Shown here in pieces: positions 44,231-51,971 of a DNA stretch of 64,000 nucleotides. The notes under the pieces were generated by a model. It was not told the origin of the DNA. It saw only the letters and a list, made by a program, of their open reading frames with translations, and made no database searches. How positions within the stretch are numbered: the first letter of the stretch is position 1; each line of letters begins with the position of its first letter. A program made the translations under genes and the position numbers. Origin of the DNA: Prochlorococcus sp. AG-347-J14 (GTDB lineage Bacteria > Cyanobacteriota > Cyanobacteriia > PCC-6307 > Cyanobiaceae); the NCBI GenBank assembly GCA_003281505.1, contig QCBU01000001.1, forward strand, positions 242,638 through 306,637. Reading direction: 5' to 3'.

Positions 44231-45553
44231 ATGGAAAACAGACAAATTAATTTTTTTAAATCACAAGACTTTAATACCGTCCTTAAGCCATTTAAAAAAG
44301 GAACGGTAGTAAAAATTGACTCGTTTGATATTAGAGAAAATCAAAAAGAATTAAATATAGGTTTATTTGGATGGTATGCAATTTGTCCCTCTAAAGAACT
44401 AAAAAAAAATAAGTTATATTATTTTTCGCTATATGACGAGCCTCTCGTTCTTTATAGAGATGAAAATAAAAACGTTAGGTGCATTAAAAATATTTGTCCA
44501 CATAGAGGGGCCTCCTTTTTTGGAGGAACATTATCAGATGGAGTAATAACTTGCCCATATCATGGAGCTAAGTTTTCATCAGGAGGAAGTTGCCAAAATC
44601 TCGACAGAATAACTTGCCGCCATATAGTTGATAATAATTACGATAACTATGCCAAAAGAATTCATTTATCTCAATACAAAACTTCAGAAAAAAATGGATA
44701 TATTTTTGTACATTTTTCTAAAAGATCTGAGACTGATTTAAATAATATAAATGAGGATACACCTATAAGTAATTACGAATTATATGAAAATGGGTTTTCA
44801 CAAAAGGATTATGTCTTTGAAGAGGTATTAGTTGACTTCAAATGTGATTGGTCAAGGATTATTGAAAATCACCTGGATATCCTTCATATCTTTTGGGTTC
44901 ATGGCGATACAATTCCTGATAAAGATGTGAATAAAAACGTACTAGTTAGTTTTAACCAGAAAATTAATATTAATCCCAAATACATTGAAAGTATTTATTA
45001 TTACAAGAATGATCCTACAAAAGAATTTATCCGAATAAAATATATTCCTCCAGGAAGGATATTAATTTACAAAGGCGATCCTTCCTCATCAAGATATTTA
45101 CAAGTTTTAGATCATATTCCTCTAGGAAACAACAAAGCAAGAGTAATAGTGAGACACTACAGGAAATTTCTACAAAATAAACTACTTAAAAACCTCTTAT
45201 TATTTAAGGAGACTCAAAGAAAGATTTTTTATAAGATATTCGATGAGGATTATATGATTTTAAAAACACAAACATATAATCACGATATGGGATTTATATG
45301 TAAGGATGAAATAAAATTATTGGGAGAAGACAGGATAATAAATTATTTTTGGAAATGGTACAAGAAGTCTGAAGAAAAAGATAAACCATGGAAAAATATT
45401 AACAACATCCAAAATCTTAATGTATATGACAAAGTGATATTGAAATATCCTCCTGAGATAAAGAAGTTAGAAATTGTAAATAATATAGATATTATTAGAA
45501 AAACATTTGTAAGATTTGCTGCTCCGCTTATATTTTTTCTGTTAATAATATAA
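44231..45553 (+). CDS. Rieske non-heme iron oxygenase, pheophorbide-a-oxygenase-like
   Basis: This 440-residue protein has a Rieske 2Fe-2S domain with Cys89/His91 (ICPHRGASF) and Cys108/His111 (CPYHGAKF). Its mononuclear iron site is NHLDILH (His214, His219), with the bridging Asp216. A hydrophobic C-terminal segment (FVRFAAPLIFFLLII) anchors it in a membrane, as in the PAO/Tic55/CAO group. The substrate may be a tetrapyrrole or another hydrophobic compound, but this cannot be read here. A mini-protein and an ABC ATPase follow almost without gaps. Confidence 0.82.
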   Translation: MENRQINFFKSQDFNTVLKPFKKGTVVKIDSFDIRENQKELNIGLFGWYAICPSKELKKNKLYYFSLYDEPLVLYRDENKNVRCIKNICPHRGASFFGGTLSDGVITCPYHGAKFSSGGSCQNLDRITCRHIVDNNYDNYAKRIHLSQYKTSEKNGYIFVHFSKRSETDLNNINEDTPISNYELYENGFSQKDYVFEEVLVDFKCDWSRIIENHLDILHIFWVHGDTIPDKDVNKNVLVSFNQKININPKYIESIYYYKNDPTKEFIRIKYIPPGRILIYKGDPSSSRYLQVLDHIPLGNNKARVIVRHYRKFLQNKLLKNLLLFKETQRKIFYKIFDEDYMILKTQTYNHDMGFICKDEIKLLGEDRIINYFWKWYKKSEEKDKPWKNINNIQNLNVYDKVILKYPPEIKKLEIVNNIDIIRKTFVRFAAPLIFFLLII

Positions 45554-45556
45554 ATT

Positions 45557-45658
45557 ATGAAAAAAGTAAATAGACCATCATGGTTGAATTGGCTTTACCT
45601 TTTTATATTTATTTTAAGCTCAATTCAATTGATTATATTTTGGAGCAATAAGTTTTAG
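45557..45658 (+). CDS. Mini one-helix membrane protein (33 aa) between Rieske and ABC genes
   Basis: A 33-codon ATG frame starts 3 bp after the Rieske gene stop and overlaps the ABC ATPase GTG start by one base. The peptide has a basic N-terminus (MKKVNRPSWLNWL) and one hydrophobic helix. Tight packing on both sides is strong positional support for translation. Unknown function; perhaps a membrane tether for the partners. Confidence 0.6.
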   Translation: MKKVNRPSWLNWLYLFIFILSSIQLIIFWSNKF

Positions 45659-46446
45659 TGTTGAATAAATATTGGTTTGACGCAAAAAATATAAATTGTT
45701 TTAAAAATGGATCAAGAGTAATAAAAGATTTAAATTTAAGCATAGCGTATTCAGAGAATGTAATATTAATTGGACCAAATGGTTCAGGCAAATCATCCTT
45801 AATTGAAATAATAAATAGAAACATATACCCAGTAGTAGCTAATGAATCGAAACTGATGATATTTGAAAAAGAACTTGTAAATTTATGGGAGCTAAGAAAA
45901 AAAATAAGTACCGTAAATAATGATATAAAAATTAGAATAAATCCAAATTTGCAGGTTTTTGATTTAATTTTAAGTGGACTATATGGAAGATATTGTTACG
46001 TACAAAATAAATCTGAAAGAGATTCTTATAAGGTGGAAAAAATTATGAAGAAAATGAATATATCTAATTTATCTAAAAAGAAATTTTCCTATTTATCAGA
46101 TGGAGAAAAACAAATTTCCCTCATTGCAAGGGCATTAATCAAAAAACCAGAAATCTTAATCCTAGATGAACCAGTTGCAAATTTAGATTATAAATCAAAG
46201 TTTTTTGTAGTTGATAAGGTGAATGAATTATCAAAATTAAATACTAAACTTTTATGCGTCACTCACGATATTACAACGATTACACAAATTTATGACCGAG
46301 TCATAATGCTAAAAGATGGTAAAATAATCGCTGATGGAGTTCAAAACAAGGTAATAAATAGTGAAAATTTAAATAAGTTATATGGTATTAAAGTAGAGGT
46401 AACAAAAAATAATGGACTTTGGAATATAAACAGATTATCTAAATAA
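45658..46446 (+). CDS. Orphan ABC transporter ATPase (FecE/ModF-like)
   Basis: This 262-residue ATPase has Walker A GPNGSGKSSLIEI, signature LSDGEKQISLIARAL, Walker B ILILDEPVANLD and the H-loop CVTHD. No permease or binding-protein gene is adjacent. It starts with GTG at 45658, overlapping the preceding mini-protein. Substrate is unknown. Similar stand-alone ATPases resemble the FecE/ZnuC and YlmA-like classes. Confidence 0.82.
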   Translation: MLNKYWFDAKNINCFKNGSRVIKDLNLSIAYSENVILIGPNGSGKSSLIEIINRNIYPVVANESKLMIFEKELVNLWELRKKISTVNNDIKIRINPNLQVFDLILSGLYGRYCYVQNKSERDSYKVEKIMKKMNISNLSKKKFSYLSDGEKQISLIARALIKKPEILILDEPVANLDYKSKFFVVDKVNELSKLNTKLLCVTHDITTITQIYDRVIMLKDGKIIADGVQNKVINSENLNKLYGIKVEVTKNNGLWNINRLSK

Positions 46447-46627
46447 CAATTATGAAAATAACTATCGCAATAGCAAGAAATACTAATTTATTACTTTTAA
46501 AAAATAAAGAGGATTTATTTTTAAATGAAGAGGATCCACATTTAGAGCATACAATCCTACCTCCTAAAGATCGATCTGAGACGAACGAAGAACTTCCACA
46601 ATTAAAACAAACTCTTTTTACGCTCAT
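46439..46627 (-). CDS. Zinc-ribbon membrane protein (62 aa), unknown
   Basis: This 62-residue protein has a clear zinc ribbon, Cys7/Cys10 (CFNC) and Cys27/Cys30 (CSKC), each followed by GSSSF, then one C-terminal membrane helix (LVFLAIAIVIFIIVI). The paired CxxC-GSSSF symmetry is very unlikely as an antisense accident. It overlaps the convergent ABC ATPase by 8 bp. Function is unknown. Confidence 0.75.
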   Translation of the reverse strand: MSVKRVCFNCGSSSFVSDRSLGGRIVCSKCGSSSFKNKSSLFFKSNKLVFLAIAIVIFIIVI

Positions 46628-46705
46628 CTAAAATTAAGATAATTAGGATTTCTATCTAAATTATATTCCCAAATACTATGTAAAGAAAAACTTCAGAAAT
46701 TTGAT

Positions 46706-46724
46706 GATAATGAGAATCTATTGC
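46706..46724. promoter_or_regulatory. Weaker Fur-like box upstream of the Crp/Fnr-type gene
   Basis: GATAATGAGAATCTATTGC matches the 19-bp Fur consensus at 14 of 19 positions, with an intact left half. It lies 26 bp upstream of a stronger box and may be a second binding position. Confidence 0.45.
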
Positions 46725-46750
46725 AATAAGTAAATTTATAGTGCATAATT

Positions 46751-46769
46751 GATAATAATTCTCATTATC
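46751..46769. promoter_or_regulatory. Fur box directly before the Crp/Fnr-type gene
   Basis: GATAATAATTCTCATTATC matches the 19-bp Fur consensus at 16 of 19 positions. It ends 12 bp before the start codon, so bound Fur would overlap the likely transcription start. Repression by iron-loaded Fur is inferred. Confidence 0.72.
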
Positions 46770-46781
46770 ATATTTTTATAA

Positions 46782-47369
46782 ATGAATTTCCATAATTATG
46801 GAGAATCTCCCTCAAAATCAGTAAGGATAATAACTGGGCAATCCGTTTTAATAGACCCTTCATCAAGACCAAAAGGCACATGCCTAGAAGTTGAAAGTGG
46901 AATAGCAAGAGTTTATTGTCCTTGTGAAGAAACTGAAGGAATGACGCTCGCATTTTTGCAATCAGGTGATCAATTAAGGACGGATCTTTTATGTAGCGAA
47001 GGTGTTTGTGTTGAAGCACTTACAGATTTGTCTTTTCATAGCAATGTAAATATTGATGAGAATATTGGTTACGATGCAGTAAATGAATGGACTTTACAAC
47101 TACTTAGGATTAGACACTTAGGAAATGCAGAACAGCGCTTACAAGCATTGTTTTCAATACTAGTAAATCGTCTAGGTAAAAGATGTGGTCAATGGTGTGA
47201 GTTACCTTTTAGGTTAACTCATGAAAGGATTGGTGAATTAATCGGTTCTACAAGAGTAACATCAACAAGATTAATTTCTAAATTAAGATCATCTGAGTTA
47301 TTAATAGCTCCAATTGGAACCCAAACAGTCAGTGTTGCTCCTTCTTTTATTGAAACATCGGTGTTATAA
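46782..47369 (+). CDS. Crp/Fnr-family transcription regulator, likely iron-responsive
   Basis: This 195-residue regulator has an N-terminal cyclic-nucleotide-like beta-roll (GTCLEVESGIARVYCPCEET) and a C-terminal winged helix with LTHERIGELIGSTRVTSTRL. It does not look like NtcA (the beta-roll differs and there is a Cys-rich CPCEE/LLCSEGVC region). A Fur box lies 12 bp before the ATG. It therefore probably relays iron status to other genes. The ligand is unknown. Confidence 0.85.
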   Translation: MNFHNYGESPSKSVRIITGQSVLIDPSSRPKGTCLEVESGIARVYCPCEETEGMTLAFLQSGDQLRTDLLCSEGVCVEALTDLSFHSNVNIDENIGYDAVNEWTLQLLRIRHLGNAEQRLQALFSILVNRLGKRCGQWCELPFRLTHERIGELIGSTRVTSTRLISKLRSSELLIAPIGTQTVSVAPSFIETSVL

Positions 47370-47373
47370 AAAT

Positions 47374-47664
47374 ATGAAGGAATCACAATCAATTACTAAC
47401 AACTTATTAATGGAAGTTGAATTTTTATCGAATAGACTAAGAAATATCAAGCAATCCTACAAAACAACAGAAAATAAAGCATTAAAGGGAAGGTTATTTA
47501 CTGAAAACAAAAATATTTTTAAAAGAGTTAATGAGATTTACAAAATAGCTGAGCTCTTAAATAAAAATAATACTGAGAAAATTAATTTTTCTAATTTACT
47601 TGTTGAAATAACAAAAAGAACATTGAATGAAAATAAATTCGCAAGTAATCTATTTTTTCTTTAA
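47374..47664 (+). CDS. Hypothetical helical protein (96 aa) after the Crp/Fnr-type gene
   Basis: This all-helical, Lys/Asn/Glu-rich protein has no recognised family: MKESQSITNNLLMEVEFLSN, a coiled-coil-like middle, and a C-terminal LLVEITKRTLNENKF. I choose the ATG at 47374. A longer frame would overlap the regulator gene and start with Leu-rich shadow sequence. It lies 4 bp after the regulator, so they are probably co-transcribed, and it overlaps the convergent ferritin end by 15 bp. Confidence 0.66.
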   Translation: MKESQSITNNLLMEVEFLSNRLRNIKQSYKTTENKALKGRLFTENKNIFKRVNEIYKIAELLNKNNTEKINFSNLLVEITKRTLNENKFASNLFFL

Positions 47665-48204
47665 ATCACTATCTATCAATAAGATTGCAGAAGGTTGATT
47701 AGAAGCAAACTTTACTTTACCAAGTATGTTTGCGAATTCATCTTCTGATTTTGTTTGAGCCTCAATGATTGGATCTAAAAATACGTTGGTTCTTGTATCT
47801 GAAATTCTTTCAGAAATAGAATAAAGTTGTTGAAGAGATGAGGTTAAATCAGCCTCCATGTTAAAAGAATAAGAGATCAGTTCCTCTATTGAATCCCATG
47901 ATTGAACTGGTGCAGGAATTCCATCTAATTTTACGCTTTGTCCTCTTGCGATTAAGTAATCTGCAAATTTCTGAGCATGTTCAATTTCACCTTGAGATTC
48001 ACTTAGAAAATGAGAGGCAAATCCATTTAAATCACGTTCTTGAAACCAGAGGTATATGGAAAAATATTGAACATTGGCATATCTTTCCATTGTTAAATGT
48101 TCAAAAATATTATCCAATAAACTTTTGTCAATTGGTTGCGCTACAGCTCTTCCAGATGGACCAAAATTAATTAATTTCTTTAACTTTAGATTATTTTCAT
48201 TCAT
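47650..48204 (-). CDS. ftn: Ferritin
   Basis: This four-helix iron-storage protein of 184 residues has likely ferroxidase ligands Glu40 (LTMERYANVQY) and Glu73/His76 (QGEIEHAQKFADYL). WDSIEELISYSFNMEADLT and EAQTKSEDEFANIL follow. It lies in an iron-related neighbourhood between a Fur-controlled Crp/Fnr-type gene and an iron ABC ATPase. Confidence 0.93.
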   Translation of the reverse strand: MNENNLKLKKLINFGPSGRAVAQPIDKSLLDNIFEHLTMERYANVQYFSIYLWFQERDLNGFASHFLSESQGEIEHAQKFADYLIARGQSVKLDGIPAPVQSWDSIEELISYSFNMEADLTSSLQQLYSISERISDTRTNVFLDPIIEAQTKSEDEFANILGKVKFASNQPSAILLIDSDLKKK

Positions 48205-48288
48205 TGCTAAATAAGAAACTATTTAAATAATACAACATTTTGTATAAATTAGTAATTAATTAATCCTTTAAATTAAATTAAATAATAT

Positions 48289-48307
48289 GATAATGAAAAT
48301 CAATCTC
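48289..48307. promoter_or_regulatory. Fur box in the divergent gap between ferritin and a Cys-rich mini-protein
   Basis: GATAATGAAAATCAATCTC matches the Fur consensus at 16 of 19 positions. It ends 10 bp before the ATG of the 40-residue ORF and lies 85 bp upstream of ferritin. The geometry relative to the mini-protein is nearly the same as at the Crp/Fnr-type gene. Confidence 0.68.
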
Positions 48308-48317
48308 AATACCATAA

Positions 48318-48440
48318 ATGAATTTACAGTACAGTTTTTCTGAACTGCTATTAACTAATAAAATATATAAAAGTAAAAAAAAGAAATGTAAAAAGAAAAA
48401 ATGCTCAAATTGGAAGGGGGGCAAGTGTAATTGCCTATAA
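48318..48440 (+). CDS. Lys/Cys-rich mini-protein (40 aa), unknown
   Basis: A 40-codon ATG frame starts MNLQYSFSELLLTNK and ends with a Lys-rich segment carrying four Cys: KKKKC, KKKKCSNWKGGKCNCL. Cys at residues 24, 29, 37 and 39 could bind metal or a cluster. A Fur box lies 10 bp upstream. No family is recognised. The run of A in this AT-rich genome could produce Lys codons by chance, but the Cys spacing and the promoter argue for function. Confidence 0.55.
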   Translation: MNLQYSFSELLLTNKIYKSKKKKCKKKKCSNWKGGKCNCL

Positions 48441-48447
48441 AAAAAGT

Positions 48448-49506
48448 CTATATATATTCCTTATATGCTCCAGGATATAAAAAATAGTAACTATTTTTAT
48501 TAATAGAAAGTGAACATTTATCTCCATTATTAAGGAGATTATTAATATCAGTTCTAACCCTTAATATATTTCCATTAATAGATACTTTATATATAAGAAA
48601 TTCTCCAAGAAATTCTTTAGATATAACAATCGCATCACCAGATTCTGATCTTTTAATTGAAATAAATTTAGGCGAAATTGACATACTTTTGATACTTCTA
48701 TCTTTAAAATACTCTGAGCAATTTATTTCACCTAAACAAGAAATATATGAATTAAAATTTTTTTTGAGATTAATAATATTATTGCCCAAAATAAAACTAC
48801 TCACAAATATAGTCTTGGGATTATTTAGAAGGTTAATTGGTGTGTCAATTTGATGTATTTTTCCATCATTCATTACAGCGACTTTATCGCAAATTGACAT
48901 CGCTTCTTCCGGATCATGAGTAACCATCAATCCGCTTGCATTACAACCTTTTAGAATATTAGGGAGCTCACTTCTCAATTTTAGTTTGACATGCATATCA
49001 AGACTACAAAAAGGTTCATCTAATAAAATAAAATTTGTACCTGGAGCAAGAGCTCTCGCAATTGCGAGTCTTTGTTTTTGGCCGCCAGACAGTTCATGTG
49101 GGTACCTTCCAACAAAACTATCAAGACCAACAATATTTAATAAATAATCAACCCTAGATCTGTCTTTTTTGTTTTTTAAGCCAAAAATCACATTTTCCAA
49201 AACAGTTAAGTGAGGGAAAAGTGCATAGTCTTGAAAAACCATACCAATATTTCTTTTCTCAGGACTAAGGATTTTTTTCCTACTTGATATTTCCTTATCA
49301 TTTAGAGAAATCCTCCCTTTAGAGGGATATTCGAATCCCGCGATTAATCTTAACAGAGTAGTTTTTCCGCAACCAGAAGGGCCAAGCAACCCTAACAATT
49401 CGCCATTTTCAATTTTCAGGTTAATTTTGTTTAATATCCAATTTGAACATTCTCGCTTATCATATTTATGATGCAAATCATCAATTATTAACGCATCATT
49501 TTTCAC
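48448..49506 (-). CDS. futC: Iron(III) ABC transporter ATP-binding protein (FutC/AfuC-like)
   Basis: This 352-residue ATPase has Walker A GPSGCGKTTLLRLIAG, VFQDYALFPHLTVLENV, signature LSGGQKQRLAIARAL, Walker B FILLDEPFCSLD and a C-terminal TOBE-like region. This is the FbpC/FutC type that powers ferric iron uptake. The permease and binding-protein genes are not in the window, which is usual for scattered fut genes in cyanobacteria. It could alternatively serve another anion or sugar. Confidence 0.82.
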   Translation of the reverse strand: MKNDALIIDDLHHKYDKRECSNWILNKINLKIENGELLGLLGPSGCGKTTLLRLIAGFEYPSKGRISLNDKEISSRKKILSPEKRNIGMVFQDYALFPHLTVLENVIFGLKNKKDRSRVDYLLNIVGLDSFVGRYPHELSGGQKQRLAIARALAPGTNFILLDEPFCSLDMHVKLKLRSELPNILKGCNASGLMVTHDPEEAMSICDKVAVMNDGKIHQIDTPINLLNNPKTIFVSSFILGNNIINLKKNFNSYISCLGEINCSEYFKDRSIKSMSISPKFISIKRSESGDAIVISKEFLGEFLIYKVSINGNILRVRTDINNLLNNGDKCSLSINKNSYYFLYPGAYKEYI

Positions 49507-49601
49507 TAAGTTCTTCTTACTTAAATATATTAAGTTAGCAGAAAATATTAACCTAAAATATACCTTGTATAATTTTATACACCATTTAATTTATAAATTT
49601 A

Positions 49602-50255
49602 ATGAGAAAGTCTGAAAGAGCAGAAATAATACGAAAGGAACTCAAAAAGCTATATCCATCTCCTCCTATACCCCTTGATCATACAAATGCATATACACTT
49701 CTAGTCGCTGTAGTTTTAAGTGCTCAATCAACAGATAAGAAAGTTAATGAATTAACAAAAAGCCTATTTAATGTCGCGGATAATCCAGAAAAGATGGTGC
49801 AGCTAGGTATTAATGGCATTTACGAATACATAAAATTTTTAGGTCTATCTAATCAAAAATCAAAAAACATCTATAACTTATCTAAACTATTGATTGAGAA
49901 GCACAATAGTATGGTGCCAAATTCCTTTGAGAAGCTTGAATCTCTTCCAGGGGTGGGTCATAAAACAGCATCAGTTGTAATGTCTCAAGTGTTTAAAATA
50001 CCCTCATTCCCAGTCGATACTCACATACACAGGTTGTCACAAAGATGGGGGCTATCAAATGGAGATAGCGTAGTTCAAACAGAAAAAGACCTGAAAAAAA
50101 TATTTCCTGTTAATGATTGGAATACCTTACATTTGCAAATAATCTTTTATGGGAGAGAATACTGCACAGCGAGAGGCTGTGATGGGACAAAATGTTATTT
50201 GTGTCGCACTCTTTATCCCAAAAGAAAAAAGAAATTTATATGTAAAAAGCCTTAA
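49602..50255 (+). CDS. nth: Endonuclease III, atypical Fe-S cysteine spacing
   Basis: This 217-residue DNA glycosylase/lyase removes oxidised pyrimidines. The helix-hairpin-helix LPGVGHKTASVVMSQ with catalytic Lys and the VDTHIHRLSQRWG segment with the catalytic Asp are intact. The C-terminal Cys cluster reads YCTARGCDGTKCYLC, which differs from the usual C-x6-C-x2-C-x5-C; the last Cys of that pattern is absent. It may use an alternative four-Cys arrangement. Confidence 0.92.
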   Translation: MRKSERAEIIRKELKKLYPSPPIPLDHTNAYTLLVAVVLSAQSTDKKVNELTKSLFNVADNPEKMVQLGINGIYEYIKFLGLSNQKSKNIYNLSKLLIEKHNSMVPNSFEKLESLPGVGHKTASVVMSQVFKIPSFPVDTHIHRLSQRWGLSNGDSVVQTEKDLKKIFPVNDWNTLHLQIIFYGREYCTARGCDGTKCYLCRTLYPKRKKKFICKKP

Positions 50256-50290
50256 GAAATTTATATAATACTAAAATTAGTTTTTTAATC

Positions 50291-50950
50291 ATGAAAATAG
50301 CAATTACTGGTGCATCGGGGAAAACAGGTTATAGAATTTCCGAAGAAGCAGTTAAGAAAGGATATAAAGTAAGGCAAATTATTAGAAAGAATTCAAAAGT
50401 TTCAGCGGGACTAGAGAGATTAGAAACAATTAGGGTTTCATTAGGCAATAAAGGAGAACTTGATAAAGCTTTAAAAGATATTGATGCTTTGGTGATTGCT
50501 ACAGGAGCGAGAGCATCATTAGATTTAACTGGTCCTGCAAAGGTTGATGCATTAGGTGTATACAGGCAATTAGAAAGTTGCAAAAGAGTTGGTATTAAAA
50601 GAGTTATTTTAGTTAGTTCCCTTTGTACTGGTAAATTATTACACCCATTAAACTTATTTGGTTTAATTCTTATTTGGAAGAAATTAGGTGAAAACTTTCT
50701 ACGAAATTCAAAATTCGAATGGACTATTATTAGACCTGGAGGATTAAAGGAAAATGAGGATATTAAATTAGAAAATATAAATTATTCAAAGGAGGATACT
50801 CAAATTAATGGATCAATCCCAAGAAGATTAGTTGCTCTATGTTGTATAGATTCTCTAAAAAACAAAGAGTCCATAAATAAATTAATAGAAGTTACAAGTT
50901 CGAATGATAATAAAAAGATATCTTTTAAAAAAGCTATGCAAATGATTTAA
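50291..50950 (+). CDS. NAD(P)-binding SDR/NmrA-like protein
   Basis: This 219-residue Rossmann protein starts MKIAITGASGKTGYRISEEA with the GxxGxxG dinucleotide loop and has ALVIATGARASLDLTGP, VILVSSLCTGK and TIIRPGGLKEN. This is the atypical SDR type related to Tic62/Ycf39 helpers of photosynthetic complexes. The classical YxxxK pair is absent, so the role may be binding rather than catalysis. Confidence 0.84.
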   Translation: MKIAITGASGKTGYRISEEAVKKGYKVRQIIRKNSKVSAGLERLETIRVSLGNKGELDKALKDIDALVIATGARASLDLTGPAKVDALGVYRQLESCKRVGIKRVILVSSLCTGKLLHPLNLFGLILIWKKLGENFLRNSKFEWTIIRPGGLKENEDIKLENINYSKEDTQINGSIPRRLVALCCIDSLKNKESINKLIEVTSSNDNKKISFKKAMQMI

Positions 50951-50976
50951 AAGATGTAAATATATAAATTAAAACT

Positions 50977-51165
50977 ATGAAAATAAATCCCAAAATTGAC
51001 GCATTACAATTAATGCTTACTGATTTAAGAACTAGAAATGAGCCAATAAGACATAAAGCTGCATTTAAAGGCTGTCAACCAGAATTTCAAAGTCTTGTAT
51101 CAAGATTAATAAAGCAGTTAGAGGACGAATTAATTGCTGAGAAGCTTATTAATCGTGATAGTTAA
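50977..51165 (+). CDS. Small conserved-looking protein (62 aa), unknown
   Basis: This 62-residue helical protein reads MKINPKIDALQLMLTDLRTR, then NEPIRHKAAFKGCQPEFQSLVSR-type sequence and a Lys/Glu helix. The single Cys and the AAFKGCQPEFQSL block look conserved. It lies 26 bp after the SDR gene and is probably co-transcribed with it. No family is recognised. Confidence 0.7.
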   Translation: MKINPKIDALQLMLTDLRTRNEPIRHKAAFKGCQPEFQSLVSRLIKQLEDELIAEKLINRDS

Positions 51166-51175
51166 AAAATTTAGA

Positions 51176-51787
51176 TTACTTAAATGAAATTAAATTATCC
51201 AATTTTGCTTGTTCTGAAAGTTCATCATATCCTCCAAAAAATTTATTATCCAAAAATATTTGAGGGAAAGTATTATGGCTACTTTGAGCCATAATGTTTT
51301 GAAAGCTATCATCATTGTCTATTAGAGTAACTTCATGAGGGATTGAGAAAGAATTAAGCAACCTAATTGCTCTTTTAGACCAAGGGCAATCCTTTAAAAT
51401 ATATATTTTTAAACGTGATTCATTAGTGATTAAATCATGATTTGAGATATTAATAATTTTCTGTTCAAAAGAAAGTAATAATATATCAGCACCTTTTTTT
51501 ACAATACATCCCTCCTCAAGATGCCCGCCAAACACATTACATCCCTCATCTGCAAAACTCAAATGTAAATGAACATCTCCTTTATTAAAATGTCCGTTTA
51601 AAGAAACTATCTCAAGATTTCCTTCAAATTTATTTATCTCTTGATTACCTGGGCATTGAATACAAACTGTTCTAAGATTACCAACCACTCCAGAAACATA
51701 CCCGTATAAATTATTCGATAAAGAATATTCTTTAATTGAATTTATCAAATCAGATTCTGGAAATAGCTTTAGGCTATGAGGCTGCAT
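51176..51787 (-). CDS. PPC (DUF296)-glutaredoxin fusion protein
   Basis: This 203-residue protein joins two domains. Residues 1-110 form a PPC/DUF296 domain: YVSGVVGNLRTVCIQCPGN and the His-rich DVHLHLSFADEGCNVFGGHL. Residues 126-203 form a glutaredoxin: LKIYILKDCPWSKRAIRLLN with CPWS at 134-137, cis-Pro TFPQIFLD and a GGYDEL glutathione loop. PPC domains occur alone in bacteria and in AT-hook plant proteins. The pairing suggests a redox or metal-linked role, which is unproven. Confidence 0.85.
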   Translation of the reverse strand: MQPHSLKLFPESDLINSIKEYSLSNNLYGYVSGVVGNLRTVCIQCPGNQEINKFEGNLEIVSLNGHFNKGDVHLHLSFADEGCNVFGGHLEEGCIVKKGADILLLSFEQKIINISNHDLITNESRLKIYILKDCPWSKRAIRLLNSFSIPHEVTLIDNDDSFQNIMAQSSHNTFPQIFLDNKFFGGYDELSEQAKLDNLISFK

Positions 51788-51971
51788 TACATATAAGGAA
51801 TAATTTTGTAATATAAAACATCATCATTCATAAAGAGAAGTTGAGTTTATAATCTTTATGATTCAGAATTAAATTGAATTTTAAAATCTAGCATCAAAAA
51901 CTATTTAAAATTTTTACTAAAATTTTAAGTTTGTTGAGAGTGTAATATATTTTTTATATACAAAAACTAAT

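Noticed and set aside
46452..46631. Plus-strand frame of about 59 codons after the ABC ATPase
   Set aside because: It competes with the zinc-ribbon reading on the minus strand, whose two CxxC-GSSSF repeats and membrane helix are far more convincing.
47314..47373. Upstream extension of the 96-residue gene
   Set aside because: It overlaps the Crp/Fnr-type gene and begins with a Leu-rich shadow translation; the ATG at 47374 is better placed.
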